NCBI GenBank assembly: GCA_945917765.1
Contig: CAMEHU010000006.1
Location: 1 to 60,242 of the forward strand
Length of the DNA stretch: 60,242 bases
Origin: an uncultured Lachnospiraceae bacterium
GTDB lineage: Bacteria > Bacillota > Clostridia > TANB77 > CAG-508
Reading direction: 5' to 3'
A model generated the notes under the pieces. The model was given only the letters and a program-made list of their open reading frames with translations, was not told the DNA's origin and searched no databases. The translations under genes were made by a program, and so were the position numbers. Positions 38,001 through 48,465 of this stretch are shown in pieces. The first letter of the stretch is position 1, and each line of letters opens with the position of its first letter.

Positions 38001-41000
38001 GAATCCAAGTTGCACCTAAATTAACTTCAATATCACTTGCTTCAAGCCATACTGGTTGCACCTCTTTTAGTGCTTTAACATTTTCCATATACATTGGATT
38101 ATCTTTTGCAAAACTTTCTGCCTCTGCTAATTTATCAACAACATATCCACTTAAATATTCTTCAGCTGTTTCCCAACCTGTTGCAATATCATTAGTTGCT
38201 TTTAATGGATTTCTATATATCTTTCCTCGTAATTCTTCAATTACGTTATCCACATCTTGCCCACATAATTTACTAATATATTGCAAATTTACATTTCCAA
38301 TTTGATTTAAAGAACATATTAGTGCTTGTTCTGCATTTTCTGTGTGCGTTATTTCTTTGTAGGGTTGTATAGTTCTTTTGTAAAAAATATCTCTTTTTTC
38401 ATATTGTTTTGTTTCTTCGTTATATTCCTCTAATGCCGTTAACAAAGAGTATTCGCTATCTTCGTAAAACACATTTTTATTTGCTTTACTATTTACATAT
38501 CCATATTTTTTTACAAAATCATCATATACTTGATTTAATCTTTGAGTATATGGTTGTACCTCATCATCTGAAACATCTTTAGATTGAATATCTATAACAT
38601 CTCTTAACACATCTCTTAAATGTATTAAACTTTTTATTCTTTGTTCAGCCATACCTGTTTTATTTTGTAATCTCATTATTGAATTTTCACGATAGTATAT
38701 TTTGTTATCTACTAATGTAAAACTATAATTTTTTACATCTCCTGTGGCTTGTATTATTTCATCTGCACTTATGTTTTGATTTTCGGTATTTTGTATTTCT
38801 TCATACTTTAAAACATTCATTGGTAGTTTATTTATTGCCTCTGTAAGCATTTCTTCCAAGTTTCCATTATTATTAACTACCTCTAAATCTGCTCCAAATT
38901 GATTGGTCGTTTTTCTTAATTCCCCCATTATCATTTCTGGGTGGTCAATAAAATATTTATTCATTTGCACATCTGAAAAATATTCCTCTGTATTAACCCA
39001 GTCTGGTAATTGTTCTCTTAATTGTTCTCGCTTTTGAAGAAAAATTATATCTGTTGTAACTTCTGTATTAGAAAATACATCTTTTGGTAATCTTATTGCA
39101 CCCAATAAATCAGCCCTTTGTGCAATATATCTTCTAAAATTAGATGACATTTTGTCCATTGTTCCTTTTGTTGTTATAAATGCAATAACTCCACCATTTC
39201 TTACTTTATCTAATGACTTTGCAAAAAAATAATCGTGTATTTTAAAATTTTCTTTGTTGTATCTTTTATCAAAAACACTATAATTTCCAAAAGGTACATT
39301 TGAAATTGCAACATCATAAAAATTATCTTGTAATTCAGTTTTCTCAAAACCTTGAATATACACATTTTCTTTTTGATATAGTTGTTTTAAAATTCTACCT
39401 GTTATATCGTCAATTTCTATTGCAGTAAATTTACTATTAAAATTAGTTGGTATTCTGCCTAGAAAATTTCCTATACCTGCTGATGGTTCTAATATATTTC
39501 CACCTTTGTAACCCATTCTTTGTAATGCTAGATACATACTGTCTATTACTGTTGTATTTGTATAAAATGAATTTAATGTACTGGCTTGTGCATTTTTCAT
39601 TTCTTCATCTGTTAATATATTTTTTAATTCTTGTTTTTCGTTTTTGAAATTATCTATTCTTGTATCAAATAATTTTGATAGACCACCCCAGCCACTATAT
39701 TTTGCTAATACCTGTTGTTCATCTGCTGTTGCTAATCTATTTTCGTTTTCTATATTTTTCAGTAATTTTATTGCATTTATATTGTCTTTAATTCTTTCTA
39801 GTGAATTTCTTTTTTCTATTTCTTCAAATCTATAATTAATTTCTTCTGGTATTATTTCTTTCTCGTCTTGAGGTTGAATTTCTATTCCATTTTGAACATT
39901 ATTTCCTTCTTGATAATTGTTTTCTTCAACATTATCATCTTCTGTTGGTATTGTATCTTGAACATACGACATTTGAATAATGCTATCAAAACCTAATTGC
40001 ATATTTTCTATATGAAAAATATTTTTCATTCTACTTGCAACATCTGACCATTTCAATGTTATTGTTGCATTGTTAGATTTATCTGTTATAGTCAAACCTT
40101 TAGCTCTTGACTCCCAATTATATTCATCATTAGAAACCCCAGAGTCTCCGTATTCATCTCTTATAGCAAAACTTTCTTCTTTTGCAGATAAATTACTACC
40201 AAGAATTTCTTTTATTCTATCTGTTGAATTTTCTGTAACTCCACCTTGTTCTAATATCTTGTTAATTAGTTCTTCAGAAACAACAGGCTCAAAAAAAGAA
40301 GTAGTTGTATCTACTTCTTGACTTTGTTCTATATTATTTTCTAGATTTTCTCCTCCAACATCGGTTGTAGCAATTCCTCCACTAAATTCTCTATCATTTG
40401 ATTGTACTTCGCCATCACTATAAATTCGTGAGTTTGAGGTGCTGGGTTCTGTTCTTTCACTTGCTGTTCTATTATCTCCCTCTGTTTCAGAATCTCTTGT
40501 TCCCTCTCCTCTAATTTCTCCATCAATGTTGTGTCTATCATCAACTCGCTGTATCTGACTGGATACAATTCCTTTAGATTCTTCTTCAATATTACTCCAT
40601 ATTTCCCTAGTGCCATAATTTTGTTCCTCCTTTTTATTTTGTTTAACCTTAAATTCTACTATTCTTAACAAATCTTCTGAACAATGATTAACACAATTTC
40701 CTAAAATATTTATTGCCATTGGATTAGCAATTTGTTCATATTCTGTAAAGAAATCATCTTCGTTTTCCACAGATATTCCACATCTTGCAGATATTTGAAA
40801 CATAGTATTTTTTACTAATAATTCCATAAATTCTGGTTTTAAAACAATGTTTTCTTCATCTTCACTTAAACCATTTAATAGACCAGCATTATCTATTTCT
40901 TCTGCAACATATATTGAAATAATATCTCTTAATGTTTCTGCATTTTCATAATTTAAGTATTCCTTTAAAATATCAATTGTTTCATTTTCATTTGCATTCC

Positions 41001-41358
41001 ATTTGAAAACATTTAATTTTTCATCTGTATAAGCATTAGGAATATCACTTCTTGCATAAGTATCTTTTACATCAAAAACATATTCTAAATATGTATCATT
41101 TTCAACATCTTTTAGAATTTTTAAACTCTGACTTTTAGGTTTTACCCATCTACCAATAGAGTTCCATTCTTCTAATGTTGCACACATTGTTACATCTTTA
41201 TTTTGTGCATACATTAATAAATTTTCAGTAAAAGAATATTTATAGAATTTTGAAGAAAACTTTAGAAACTCTTTCCATTCTTCCTTATCATTGCTTATTT
41301 TCATCATTATTTCAGAAAAAATATTTCGTGCATTTGCTAAATTCTCTTTTCTACCCAT
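35005..41358 (-). CDS. Giant N6-adenine methylase / SNF2-type helicase fusion
   Basis: The 2117-residue protein has, in order: an N-terminal ArdC-like or LtrC-like region (about 1-300, [18 protein letters not shown]), an acidic linker, a methyltransferase domain with [16 protein letters not shown] (about 626) and the catalytic [10 protein letters not shown] (about 686), and an SF2 helicase with [15 protein letters not shown] (about 1299), VDESHSYKN (about 1459) and [10 protein letters not shown] (about 1796). Such giants are usual in Tn1549-like ICEs and may protect or process transferred DNA. No CGG occurs in over 2100 codons. It heads the long minus-strand operon behind promoter module R2, with GGAGGG before the ATG. 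Confidence 0.9.
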   Translation of the reverse strand: MGRKENLANARNIFSEIMMKISNDKEEWKEFLKFSSKFYKYSFTENLLMYAQNKDVTMCATLEEWNSIGRWVKPKSQSLKILKDVENDTYLEYVFDVKDTYARSDIPNAYTDEKLNVFKWNANENETIDILKEYLNYENAETLRDIISIYVAEEIDNAGLLNGLSEDEENIVLKPEFMELLVKNTMFQISARCGISVENEDDFFTEYEQIANPMAINILGNCVNHCSEDLLRIVEFKVKQNKKEEQNYGTREIWSNIEEESKGIVSSQIQRVDDRHNIDGEIRGEGTRDSETEGDNRTASERTEPSTSNSRIYSDGEVQSNDREFSGGIATTDVGGENLENNIEQSQEVDTTTSFFEPVVSEELINKILEQGGVTENSTDRIKEILGSNLSAKEESFAIRDEYGDSGVSNDEYNWESRAKGLTITDKSNNATITLKWSDVASRMKNIFHIENMQLGFDSIIQMSYVQDTIPTEDDNVEENNYQEGNNVQNGIEIQPQDEKEIIPEEINYRFEEIEKRNSLERIKDNINAIKLLKNIENENRLATADEQQVLAKYSGWGGLSKLFDTRIDNFKNEKQELKNILTDEEMKNAQASTLNSFYTNTTVIDSMYLALQRMGYKGGNILEPSAGIGNFLGRIPTNFNSKFTAIEIDDITGRILKQLYQKENVYIQGFEKTELQDNFYDVAISNVPFGNYSVFDKRYNKENFKIHDYFFAKSLDKVRNGGVIAFITTKGTMDKMSSNFRRYIAQRADLLGAIRLPKDVFSNTEVTTDIIFLQKREQLREQLPDWVNTEEYFSDVQMNKYFIDHPEMIMGELRKTTNQFGADLEVVNNNGNLEEMLTEAINKLPMNVLKYEEIQNTENQNISADEIIQATGDVKNYSFTLVDNKIYYRENSIMRLQNKTGMAEQRIKSLIHLRDVLRDVIDIQSKDVSDDEVQPYTQRLNQVYDDFVKKYGYVNSKANKNVFYEDSEYSLLTALEEYNEETKQYEKRDIFYKRTIQPYKEITHTENAEQALICSLNQIGNVNLQYISKLCGQDVDNVIEELRGKIYRNPLKATNDIATGWETAEEYLSGYVVDKLAEAESFAKDNPMYMENVKALKEVQPVWLEASDIEVNLGATWIPQEYITQFAKETLKIRDSYYSRYDFSVRYNSEISKWIIENKGWNNNVENTQIYGTKRIEGVDLLEDTLNLKHTTIYDKDPKNPEGKKRIVNKQETILAREKQEALKERFKNWIYEDSERRDNIVRIYNKQFNRIRLREFDGSFLELPNKSNLIDLKPHQKNAIARILYSKDNTLLAHCVGAGKTFEMVAGCMELRRLGIARKPLIVVPNHLVEDWGKEFYKLYPNAKILVATKKDFQKENREKLVSKIATGDYDAIIMAHSSFEKIPVSLQTQERFVKNEIEQIERAITSANDDTGQSRTILQLETAKRNAEKRLDQLLNSKKKDNVIDFEKLGVDYLFVDESHSYKNLYVYTKMNNIAGVQHTRSQKASDMFMKIQYLLDKNGGKGVCFATGTPVSNSMAELYTVQRYLQPHTLDTMGLSNFDDWASTFGEVVSSFELAPDGSGYRVKERFSKFNNIPELMNIFREVADIQTPSMLKLPVPELKNKEYTIVSSPPTNDIKEFIGTLAQRSEAIKNGGVDPKVDNMLNITNEGKKAALDMRLIDELYEDTVNSKVNNVVENVYRIYNESSEFSGTQLLFCDMSTPTKISGKFDVYNDIKNKLIEKGIPADEIEFIHNADTDTQKANLFKNVRAGNVRILLGSTAKLGAGTNIQDKLVALHHIDVPWRPSDVEQREGRILRQGNTNKEVEILRYVTKESFDAYSWQLIETKQKFISQIYRGDTSIRNMDDLDNSVMSYAQIKAIASGNPMILEKFKVDNEVQKLQDKERNYKATKYRLEDSLNKIIPYDIEQTKNRIDRIKKSIENREEKQLEDNCNVEIDNKIFTTYKDAGAEILEFSDKYMQLGQEYHLGKYRGYELTMTNCGNSGLFFDNNEVKKVIKIKAEYEMSFDLLKIPSLNIKKIDEYLDRLEDLLTNEENKLNDLYRQQKQCEEELKKPFEYAEQLQQLLKRKIEIDSELKLDEDKEKPVVVDEYEIETEEENNNEEYSEEEEEEEFDEY

Positions 41359-41475
41359 TTGCCCTCCTTTCTCAATTATGGGTAGGCTTTATTTATCTTT
41401 ATAATTTAATTATAATATGACAAAAATTGAAAGTCTAACCAAATTGAATACTTTTTTATTTTTTAGCAAAATAAA

Positions 41476-41574
41476 TAGTGGAAGTCATTTTTTATAACTC
41501 CCACTATACTTATTATACTATCTATTTTTCAATATTCTAGTCCATCTTTTTTTGTCCTACTTTTTTTGTCCTAC
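41476..41574 (-). promoter_or_regulatory. Promoter module R2: tandem 14-mers, -10, hairpin
   Basis: On the minus strand: two direct copies of GTAGGACAAAAAAA (41561-41574, 41547-41560), the shared stretch ATGGACTAGAATATTG, TATAAT (41512-41517), then the hairpin TAGTGGGAG/CTTCCACTA (41476-41506). It drives the giant gene and the transfer operon. R1 and R2 match at nearly every position, so one factor likely controls both. Confidence 0.7.
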
Positions 41575-41596
41575 AATTTTTGTTAAACTTTCAATT

Positions 41597-42523
41597 TTAT
41601 TGCAACCCCAATCTTTCTTTTTGCTCCTTTGTAAACATTAAATCCAAAGGATCAAATATTTGAAGTCCATATTCTTTATTATACACAGAACATGAGATAA
41701 TACCCAAATCTAATATGTTTTTATTAGCCAAGATATAATCATCTATCATATTTTTTATCTCAAATCGAACTTTAACATCATTAGTTTTATTTTCTTTTAC
41801 TATATATGGTGTCTCTTTATTCTTAACATATTTTTTCATAATTCTTATTGCACCTAAAACTTCTGATGTATTATAATACGAAATATCTTTATTTAATTCT
41901 CTTAATATTTTTTCTACTTTTAATATGAATTGTTTTATATCGATATCCTGTTCTAGTTTTCTTATATCTTGTTTTATAGTAGATTTCCATCCATTCCACG
42001 CTTTTAATTGATCTTTATCTATGTAAAATATTCTTCTTTTATCTTCAATATTTTGAGTAATTTTAGTAATCGGCAATTTATAGTGAACACTAAAATGCCT
42101 TAAATTATATAAAAAACGATACTCAAAATATTTATCGTAAAATTTTGAACATTTATTTTTAAATTCTTCTAGTTCTTTTGAATCATCCCCATATACTTGC
42201 TTTACTTGGACTTCGTAATAATCTAAGTAATTTTTAAACATTCCAACAAAGTTAATTACCCACTTATTTATCTCAACAATAATTTTTTTTATTTCTATTG
42301 GTGAACCCAGTTTATTTTTTAAATCCTCTACTCTTTCTATGAATTTTTTCAAATCCTTTAATGAGCTATCAAGCATTGCATAATAATCACAAAATGAATT
42401 GAAATCTCCAAGAATACGATTACATTCATCTATTAAATCCAATTCTCCATCTTCAAAGTTTCTTTCATATTCTAATTTTTTTTCGTTATCAGTTATTTTC
42501 AAATAATGTAAATTCCAAGACAT
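41597..42523 (-). CDS. HEPN-like cargo protein
   Basis: The 308 residues are mostly helical. The central segment FLYNLRHFSVHYKLPI (about 137-152) contains R-H-x3-H, the RX4-6H motif of HEPN ribonucleases. The rest gives no clear match. It lies between the transfer operon's promoter and the cargo end, on the minus strand, with AGGAGG before the ATG. HEPN proteins often act in defence or toxin-antitoxin systems, but no partner antitoxin is next to it, so function is open. Confidence 0.5.
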   Translation of the reverse strand: MSWNLHYLKITDNEKKLEYERNFEDGELDLIDECNRILGDFNSFCDYYAMLDSSLKDLKKFIERVEDLKNKLGSPIEIKKIIVEINKWVINFVGMFKNYLDYYEVQVKQVYGDDSKELEEFKNKCSKFYDKYFEYRFLYNLRHFSVHYKLPITKITQNIEDKRRIFYIDKDQLKAWNGWKSTIKQDIRKLEQDIDIKQFILKVEKILRELNKDISYYNTSEVLGAIRIMKKYVKNKETPYIVKENKTNDVKVRFEIKNMIDDYILANKNILDLGIISCSVYNKEYGLQIFDPLDLMFTKEQKERLGLQ

Positions 42524-42616
42524 TACTGCATACCTCCTTTTAAGTTTCTTTTAGTTATTTATATATTAAATAATTAAAGACAAATGATTTAAACGAACAT
42601 CTGTCTCTTTTAGTAT

Positions 42617-43741
42617 CTATTTTAAATACAACGCCACTCTAAAACCAACATACATATAGCTGCCTAATCCATCTGGGACGCAATGACCTCTTGTTGATGC
42701 GGAGAAATCATTTTTTCCTGCATCATATAATCCACCTCTATATATCCTGTATTTATCTTTATATGATTCCATAGTCCATTCGTGTATATTTCCTGCTAAA
42801 TCATAAATATTCTTAACACAATTACTATTATTAGAATTTAAATTTGTACCTGTTAATTGTAATTTTGTTGTACCATACCAACCCATACCTGAACTATTTT
42901 CTACATATTTAGTATGCGAGTATGTGTTATATACATCATCTAAAAAATCCATTGTTAAATCCCATTGTACTCCATAACAAAGTGTAGAAATTACACCAGT
43001 ATCGTTTGTCAAATCATTAGGTAGATTGTATGTTTTTAATTTATCTGTATTAGGATACATTGAACGTGCTACTTTTACTGCTCCATTTTCTCTATCATCT
43101 CCTTGGACACCATCTAAAGCGTATCCATATGCAGAGCCCCAACGAATATAATTCCAAACATATACATTCTGTTTTGATATAGGTTTTATTGTACCATCCT
43201 GTATATTTCTTTTTAATTGATCTTCTATTCCAGCTTCGTATCTGGCAATATAGAATCCTCTATATTTTTTTATACTTTTATATAATTCGCTAGATTCAAC
43301 TGTCGAATTATTATCGTCAGCTTCCTTACAACTATTTACATAGTTTTGTTCTTTTTTTTCATAAAATCCATCTTTTCTTTTTATATTACTTGTATCTTTT
43401 ACAGGTATCCATACAAATTGGTTTCCTATATCATCCTCAATTACCAATCCTTTGTCCCAACCAATAGGATTTCCATCTTCATCTAATTTCCAACTTGCAA
43501 GTTCTGTTTCAACTGTTCTAAAACCTTTTGGTATTACAGGATTTCTATAATCGTAAACACTATTATCTCTTACCATTTCTTTATCTTCTTCAACGCCATT
43601 ATCTGTAGACATTTGCTTAACTATGGAATTTTTATTTTGTTCAGAGTTTGTTTTGTTTTTACTATTTTTTATAACAGCAACTCCTATTGCTATACTACTC
43701 AAAACTATTACTAAACATATATAAAATATACATTTTTTCAT
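42617..43741 (-). CDS. Formylglycine-generating-enzyme-like membrane protein
   Basis: About 374 residues: an N-terminal membrane or lipoprotein-like segment (MKKCIFYICLVIVLSSIAIG), a linker, and a SUMF1-like fold (about 70-374) with GNQFVWIPVKD, FYIARYEAGIED, IYDLAGNIHEWTMES and the final RGGLYDAG and VGFRVALYLK. The usual catalytic cysteine pair is not evident, so it may be a binding rather than catalytic version. The start at 43741 follows GGAAAGG. A second, truncated copy of its start is at 46084-46257. Confidence 0.75.
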   Translation of the reverse strand: MKKCIFYICLVIVLSSIAIGVAVIKNSKNKTNSEQNKNSIVKQMSTDNGVEEDKEMVRDNSVYDYRNPVIPKGFRTVETELASWKLDEDGNPIGWDKGLVIEDDIGNQFVWIPVKDTSNIKRKDGFYEKKEQNYVNSCKEADDNNSTVESSELYKSIKKYRGFYIARYEAGIEDQLKRNIQDGTIKPISKQNVYVWNYIRWGSAYGYALDGVQGDDRENGAVKVARSMYPNTDKLKTYNLPNDLTNDTGVISTLCYGVQWDLTMDFLDDVYNTYSHTKYVENSSGMGWYGTTKLQLTGTNLNSNNSNCVKNIYDLAGNIHEWTMESYKDKYRIYRGGLYDAGKNDFSASTRGHCVPDGLGSYMYVGFRVALYLK

Positions 43742-43781
43742 ATCTATCCTTTCCAACTTTTGGTCATATTTATATTTTTAA

Positions 43782-43955
43782 ATTTAATCTTAAATAGTTA
43801 TTTTTTAATATAATCTGACTAGTTAAAAAACGTTCTCCAAATTAAAGTTTTCATCATTTAAATATCCATTATATAAAATTAAATATGTATATCCTTTATA
43901 TTCAAATTCAGAAATATTTTTATATTTGCTTAATTTTATAATTCTATTTATTTCT
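43782..43955 (-). pseudogene. 3' remnant of a 46526-type gene
   Basis: This stretch repeats the last 48 or so codons of the gene at 46526-47077 (KLSKYKNISE, YKGYTYL, NDENFN) with several changes and a broken frame. It has no start and overlaps the 3' end of the anti-sigma gene. It is evidence for a past duplication and recombination. Confidence 0.75.
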
Positions 43956-45065
43956 TTCATATTCAATTACAATTTCTTCGCCTTTATTTGTAAAAATGTG
44001 TACTTTTAATACATCTGTTGCATCAAATTTTGTTAAATTAAATGTTTGTGAATAATTAACAATTTTATCATCTTCTGCTGGTACGGTATACCCACCATCT
44101 CCATCGTTTTTTCCTGATGGTTCAAATCTTTTTCCATCTGATGTTTCAACATATTCTTTACCCAGTGCAATCATATCAGAAGCATTTTTAGGCGGTCTTG
44201 CTTTTAATAATTCATAATCTATTTTATCTGTTGTTGTTTCCGAAATGAAAATTTTAAAAGCTGTATTTGATAAAGTTGCATTGCTAACTTCTGTTTTTTC
44301 ATCATTACAAGATTTCATCCTATATATAATTGTTTCTCTATTATACATTTTTTCTGGAACATCTAATTCAAATTTCCAATTTCCAGCATATATATCATTT
44401 GCTCCTTCTTGAATAGCAGTCTTGTTTATAACTTTAGAAAATGTTACGTATAATTTCTTTGATTTAGGTATTTTGTGTTCTTCAGAGCCATATGCTGTTA
44501 AGTGAAGCATTATTTCATTATCACTAATAATATCTCCATTCATGCTATATCCTCCCCAAAATAAAGGATGGAAATTTTGTGTTCCTACAGTTTTATTCTC
44601 TTCTGCAATCATTGTTTCAGCCTCACTAGTTAAAAATACTATTTCATTATTTTCGTCTATAACTTTCAGATCAAATGGTTGAAGCCCTTGCATCTCTTTT
44701 ATATCATATTTATCGTCTAGATTAATTTTAAAATTCATATCAAAATTATAGTCATCTATCAAAAATGAATCTATTGTAACTTCTATTCCATCTGCCTTAA
44801 TATATTTTGTCTCAGTTTTTTTTACATATCCATTATCTACTGCTATTTGTACCCCATCACTTGCATTTTTTCCGAATAAATTTATAAAAAAGTTTCCTTT
44901 ATCTTTTGCAAATACTATTCCTGTTGTTGCAATTACCAAACAAGCTACCAGACCTATACCTTTACTTATTTTGTTTTTTTCTTTATTCATAGCCATTTTC
45001 TCCTCTTCCTTCATTTGAGATATAGCTATTTTTAATTTTAATTTTTCTTTTAATTCTTCATTCAT
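43944..45065 (-). CDS. DUF4179-type anti-sigma factor
   Basis: The 373-residue protein has a short cytoplasmic start, one membrane helix (about 36-54, GIGLVACLVIATTGIVFA) and a large outer domain of the DUF4179 type (VTIDSFLIDDYNFDMNFKI, YAGNWKFELDVPEKM). It overlaps the sigma gene by one base. Such proteins hold the paired ECF sigma factor inactive until an outside signal is met. Confidence 0.78.
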   Translation of the reverse strand: MNEELKEKLKLKIAISQMKEEEKMAMNKEKNKISKGIGLVACLVIATTGIVFAKDKGNFFINLFGKNASDGVQIAVDNGYVKKTETKYIKADGIEVTIDSFLIDDYNFDMNFKINLDDKYDIKEMQGLQPFDLKVIDENNEIVFLTSEAETMIAEENKTVGTQNFHPLFWGGYSMNGDIISDNEIMLHLTAYGSEEHKIPKSKKLYVTFSKVINKTAIQEGANDIYAGNWKFELDVPEKMYNRETIIYRMKSCNDEKTEVSNATLSNTAFKIFISETTTDKIDYELLKARPPKNASDMIALGKEYVETSDGKRFEPSGKNDGDGGYTVPAEDDKIVNYSQTFNLTKFDATDVLKVHIFTNKGEEIVIEYERNK

Positions 45066-45604
45066 TACAAGATATCTCCTTTACTTAATTGTTTATTTAG
45101 TTTTTTTCGTATTCTATGTAATTTTGTTTTTACATTAGACTCCGAAATATTTAATTCTTTAGCTATATCTTTTATTGATTTAGACGAATAGTAATATAAA
45201 TTGATTATTTTAATATCTATTTCTTTTAATTTTTTCAAACTTTTTTTCAAATATGCTATTTCTTCTCTTTCTTCTTTATATAGAGCATTTGATTCCATTT
45301 CAATTATATTTTCATAATCACTTATATCCACTGTATAATTTATTTTCCTTAATTTTTCTTTTACAAGATTTCTTGTTATTCCTGCAATATACGAATTCAA
45401 TACATATATGTTTTTACTATCATTAAAATTTTTCCATAAAATAAAGAAAGTATCCAACATTATTTCTTCTTTATCTTCATCTTTTAAATTGTTTCCAACT
45501 GCATTATTTATTATTGTTTTCACATAAGAAGAATAATCATCTACTATTTTATCTAAATCTAATTTTCCATTTACTATATATTTTTCTATAACTTCATTGT
45601 TCAA
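45065..45604 (-). CDS. ECF-type RNA polymerase sigma factor
   Basis: The 179 residues show sigma-70 region 2 (about 25-95, EDKEEIMLDTFFILWKNF, YIAGITRNLVKEKLRK) and region 4 (about 120-175, IKIINLYYYSSKSIKDIAKE and SNVKTKLHRIRKKL). The start is TTG behind AAGGAG. With its anti-sigma partner it forms a signalling pair, cargo of the ICE. Which genes it controls is unknown; none of the spacers show an obvious shared ECF promoter. Confidence 0.88.
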   Translation of the reverse strand: MNNEVIEKYIVNGKLDLDKIVDDYSSYVKTIINNAVGNNLKDEDKEEIMLDTFFILWKNFNDSKNIYVLNSYIAGITRNLVKEKLRKINYTVDISDYENIIEMESNALYKEEREEIAYLKKSLKKLKEIDIKIINLYYYSSKSIKDIAKELNISESNVKTKLHRIRKKLNKQLSKGDIL

Positions 45605-45821
45605 TTTTATTTCTCCTTTTATAAGATATCTTACACTTTTATAATGACTTATTTTAAGAAAAGGTTACACTTTTCTTAAAATTATAATGTTTTTTTATAA
45701 ATTTATAACATAACTACATAATGTTAGAGCTTTATAACAAATCTTTATATCAAACAACTTACTATTATTGTATTAAATTTACATTTATAATTTGTAACTT
45801 TTTATAATTTATTTATATTTA

Positions 45822-46010
45822 TCAATTTTCTATCAATCTTATTGCTTGATTTTCTAAAGAATTGCTTTCACAATTTATTCCTTTTATCCAAGCATTATGA
45901 CCTATATTCGTGCCATCTATAATGTCTTCCTCTCTTTCAGCTATCTTTTGTGGTAATTTTTTATAATTATACAAATAGTATTTTATCTTTTTATACTCAT
46001 TATTTTTCAC
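45822..46010 (-). pseudogene. Truncated copy of the 48466 gene
   Basis: The 62 residues match the first 61 of the gene at 48466-48879 with about 90 percent identity and stop just after AIRLIE. The ribosome site AAAGGAGG is kept, with GTG as start. It is most simply a 5' fragment left by segment duplication. A short functional version cannot be excluded. Confidence 0.7.
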
Positions 46011-46034
46011 AATCTACCTCCTTTATTAGCGAGT

Positions 46035-46066
46035 AAAAAAATAAAGTGCCTGAAACACTTTATTTT
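46035..46066. terminator. Bidirectional terminator
   Basis: AAAATAAAGTG and CACTTTATTTT form an 11-base stem with a seven-base loop, between the two duplicated fragments. Confidence 0.75.
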
Positions 46067-46083
46067 AAAGCAAAAGATTGTTA

Positions 46084-46257
46084 TTATTCGGTAAAGATTA
46101 ATAAGTTTTTACGCTCATCTGTAGACATTTGCTTAACTGTGGAATTTTTATTTTGTTCAGAGTTTGTTTTGTTTTTGGTGCTTTTTATAACAGCAACTCC
46201 TATTGCTGTACTAATCAAAACTAATACTAAACATATATAACATATACATTTTTTCAT
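46084..46257 (-). pseudogene. 5' fragment of a formylglycine-generating-enzyme-like gene
   Basis: The first 50 residues nearly equal the start of the 42617 gene (MKKC-YICLVLVL, KNKTNSEQNKNS, VKQMSTD) and then diverge and stop after KNLLIFTE. The globular part is missing. It is a duplication relic in the X-Y-Z series described in the findings. Confidence 0.75.
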
Positions 46258-46435
46258 ATCTATCTTCCACAAAAAAATATTTACTTTTATATTATATAAT
46301 AAAAAAATTTATTTAAATAAATATATCTATTTATTTAGAGTAATTAATTTATTTTTATATAAACTTGCTAATTCTCCATCATTAATCAATATTATACACT
46401 CTAAAAAATATTTTATTTTTTAACTCTAAATATAC

Positions 46436-46472
46436 AAATTATATTATCTATTTTTCAATATTCTAGTCCATT
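46436..46472 (-). repeat. Module R3: partial copy of the R1/R2 promoter core
   Basis: The 27-base string from TATCTATTTTTC through TTCTAGTCCAT is identical to R2. The tandem 14-mers and the hairpin are absent, so it is probably a decayed copy. Confidence 0.65.
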
Positions 46473-46525
46473 GTTTCTACTCTCTGTTATATTTTAATTT
46501 TAAAATTTAATCTTAAATAGTTTTT

Positions 46526-47077
46526 TTAATATAATTTAACTAGTTTAAAAACATTCTCTGAATTAAAGTTTTCATCATTTAGAATTCCATTGTATAAAAC
46601 TAAATATGTATATCCTTTATATTCATATTCAGAAATATTTTTATATTTACTCAATTTTATAATTCTATCTTCCTCTTTTTTTGATGTATCTCTTGTATAG
46701 TCTGATACTAATTTAAATTCTTTAGTATTATTTTTGTACATTATATCAAATATTATTAAATCATTATTTTTAGTATTACACACTATTCTTAAAAAGGAAT
46801 CCCTTTCTTTTTTGTAGTCTTCTAAAAATTCACCATATATATATTCGTTATGAACCATTGCACCAACTACAAAGCATTTATCTACTTGTGCATTATAAAC
46901 ATTATACTCTTTAGATAAATTTCTTATATCTTCATATTCATTTGTTATTTCATCATCATAAAAAATATCTAGTTCTGATTTTGTATTTTTATTTAGTATT
47001 GTAACAACTTCCAATACTACTATTACCATTATAATTATCATCAAAATTATTAATATTGTCCTTTTAAAATTTGTCAT
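46526..47077 (-). CDS. Membrane-anchored cargo protein
   Basis: The 183 residues consist of one N-terminal membrane helix (about 8-30, very Ile/Val-rich) and an outer domain of about 150 residues with two Cys and IFDIMYKNNTKEFKLVSDY. No family is recognised. It is the intact parent of the remnant at 43782-43955. Confidence 0.6.
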   Translation of the reverse strand: MTNFKRTILIILMIIIMVIVVLEVVTILNKNTKSELDIFYDDEITNEYEDIRNLSKEYNVYNAQVDKCFVVGAMVHNEYIYGEFLEDYKKERDSFLRIVCNTKNNDLIIFDIMYKNNTKEFKLVSDYTRDTSKKEEDRIIKLSKYKNISEYEYKGYTYLVLYNGILNDENFNSENVFKLVKLY

Positions 47078-47146
47078 TTTTAATTCACCTCTATAAATTT
47101 TATTGATTTTTTATATTATATTATAAATATAATTAAAGTTCAAGTT

Positions 47147-47584
47147 TTATAATATATTAATATTAACTAATCTTTTATCAATTGCCAGTATTGCACACTC
47201 TAAAACAAACTCCATCAACCAGTTTCTTAATGTACTTTGAGGAATATTTAAAATATTTAATATAGCATTTGTAGACATATTATTTTTGTATTTGTAAGCC
47301 AAAACCTTTTCCTTATCTGAACATTCTTCTTTAGCCTCATCAAATACTAAATCAAAAATCTCTTTCCATTTCCTTATCTCCTCAATTTTCATATCAATAT
47401 TAATATTTCTAATAGCTTGTACCTCAACTGAATTACTGATTTTATTTTTACTTTGAATTGATGAATTAATATCTCTGCTTTTTACAATGTCTTTTGATTT
47501 TTCTAAATCTTCAATAATTTGTTCAAAATTTGAATAATCTCTTAAATTCTTTCTAACAATTCTTTTAACTCTATTTATTTTCAT
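47147..47584 (-). CDS. Helix-turn-helix regulator-like protein
   Basis: The 145 residues start MKINRVKRIVRKNLRDYSNF and end with a region-4-like segment, VLAYKYKNNMSTNAILNIL then IPQSTLRNWLMEF, resembling ArpU-type phage regulators. Start 47584 is chosen because GGAGG lies before it. It may control cargo expression. Confidence 0.55.
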   Translation of the reverse strand: MKINRVKRIVRKNLRDYSNFEQIIEDLEKSKDIVKSRDINSSIQSKNKISNSVEVQAIRNINIDMKIEEIRKWKEIFDLVFDEAKEECSDKEKVLAYKYKNNMSTNAILNILNIPQSTLRNWLMEFVLECAILAIDKRLVNINIL

Positions 47585-47649
47585 ATAACTAACCTCCGTT
47601 TTTTTGTAATAAAAAAACAACCTAATTTATTTAATTAGACTGCTTTGAT

Positions 47650-48351
47650 TTAATTTATATAAAATTGATTCCAATAATCGTCTGAATACTCTCTTTGTTC
47701 ATAGTTATTGGCAAAACTTTTTTTACTTTCTATATCTTTTGATTTTTTAGATTGTTCATCTATTCGTTTAAGTACCCATCTTTTAATTGCATCATAATCG
47801 CTATAATAATCAACTCCCTTTGCCTTTTTATAAATGTCTAATTCATAAATACATTGATGAGCTTTTTCTTTTCCATATACCTTAACCAAATCCTCATATT
47901 CATAATCATACAAAAAAACTTTTTCAGCAAATTTTTTCTTTCTCTGTGTCAGAGTATTTATATTATTAGTTATTATATTATTCTCCTCGACATTTTTGTC
48001 CATAGGGTATAGACAATTTTGACTAGAGGGGTATCGACAATTTTGTCCATAGGGGGTATCCTGTGGGTAAATTTTTCTCTTAATAATTTCGCCGTTATCA
48101 TTTTTTATGATTTCTATTATAATAAAATTATTATTTCTTAATTCAGCTAATAATCTTGTTATCGTTCTTTGATCCACGCCAAGTTTTTGGGCTAAATATT
48201 GATTTGAAGCATAACAAAATCCCTCTTTATTAGCCAAACTTGTTATAACTGCATACAGTAACTTTGTATTAGCTTTCAATTTGTCATTGTAAAGTATTGT
48301 TGCAGGAATTACAGCATAATATCCAATATTATTCTCCTCATTCTCCATCAT
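47650..48351 (-). CDS. Winged-helix replication-initiator-like protein
   Basis: The 233-residue protein has an HTH_36-type winged helix (about 10-90): YYAVIPATILYNDKL, LLYAVITSLANKEGFCY, NQYLAQKLGVDQRTITRLL, followed by a linker and a helical domain with YGKEKAHQCIYELD, typical of phage and plasmid Rep/DnaD-like proteins. It may start ICE replication or regulate. The ATG at 48351 overlaps the small gene before it. Confidence 0.7.
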   Translation of the reverse strand: MMENEENNIGYYAVIPATILYNDKLKANTKLLYAVITSLANKEGFCYASNQYLAQKLGVDQRTITRLLAELRNNNFIIIEIIKNDNGEIIKRKIYPQDTPYGQNCRYPSSQNCLYPMDKNVEENNIITNNINTLTQRKKKFAEKVFLYDYEYEDLVKVYGKEKAHQCIYELDIYKKAKGVDYYSDYDAIKRWVLKRIDEQSKKSKDIESKKSFANNYEQREYSDDYWNQFYIN

Positions 48352-48448
48352 TGCTATCACTGTCCTTTCCTACCAATATACAAGCATATAAAATTAAACT
48401 TACATTAGCTCCAACTACTAATCCTACTATTAAACCTAACCAAAACAT
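48338..48448 (-). CDS. DUF3789-like small membrane protein, 36 residues
   Basis: The frame MFWLGLIVGLVVGANVSLIL and on to SNDGE is one membrane helix with a short polar tail, the pattern of small DUF3789-type proteins that accompany Rep genes on clostridial elements. AGAGGTG precedes the ATG. The stop overlaps the start of the winged-helix gene. Confidence 0.65.
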   Translation of the reverse strand: MFWLGLIVGLVVGANVSLILYACILVGKDSDSNDGE

Positions 48449-48465
48449 ATTTAAGCACCTCTCTT

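Noticed and set aside
46084-46272. Functional small membrane protein
   Set aside because: It is nearly identical to the start of the 42617 gene and breaks off in unrelated sequence; best read as a duplication fragment.
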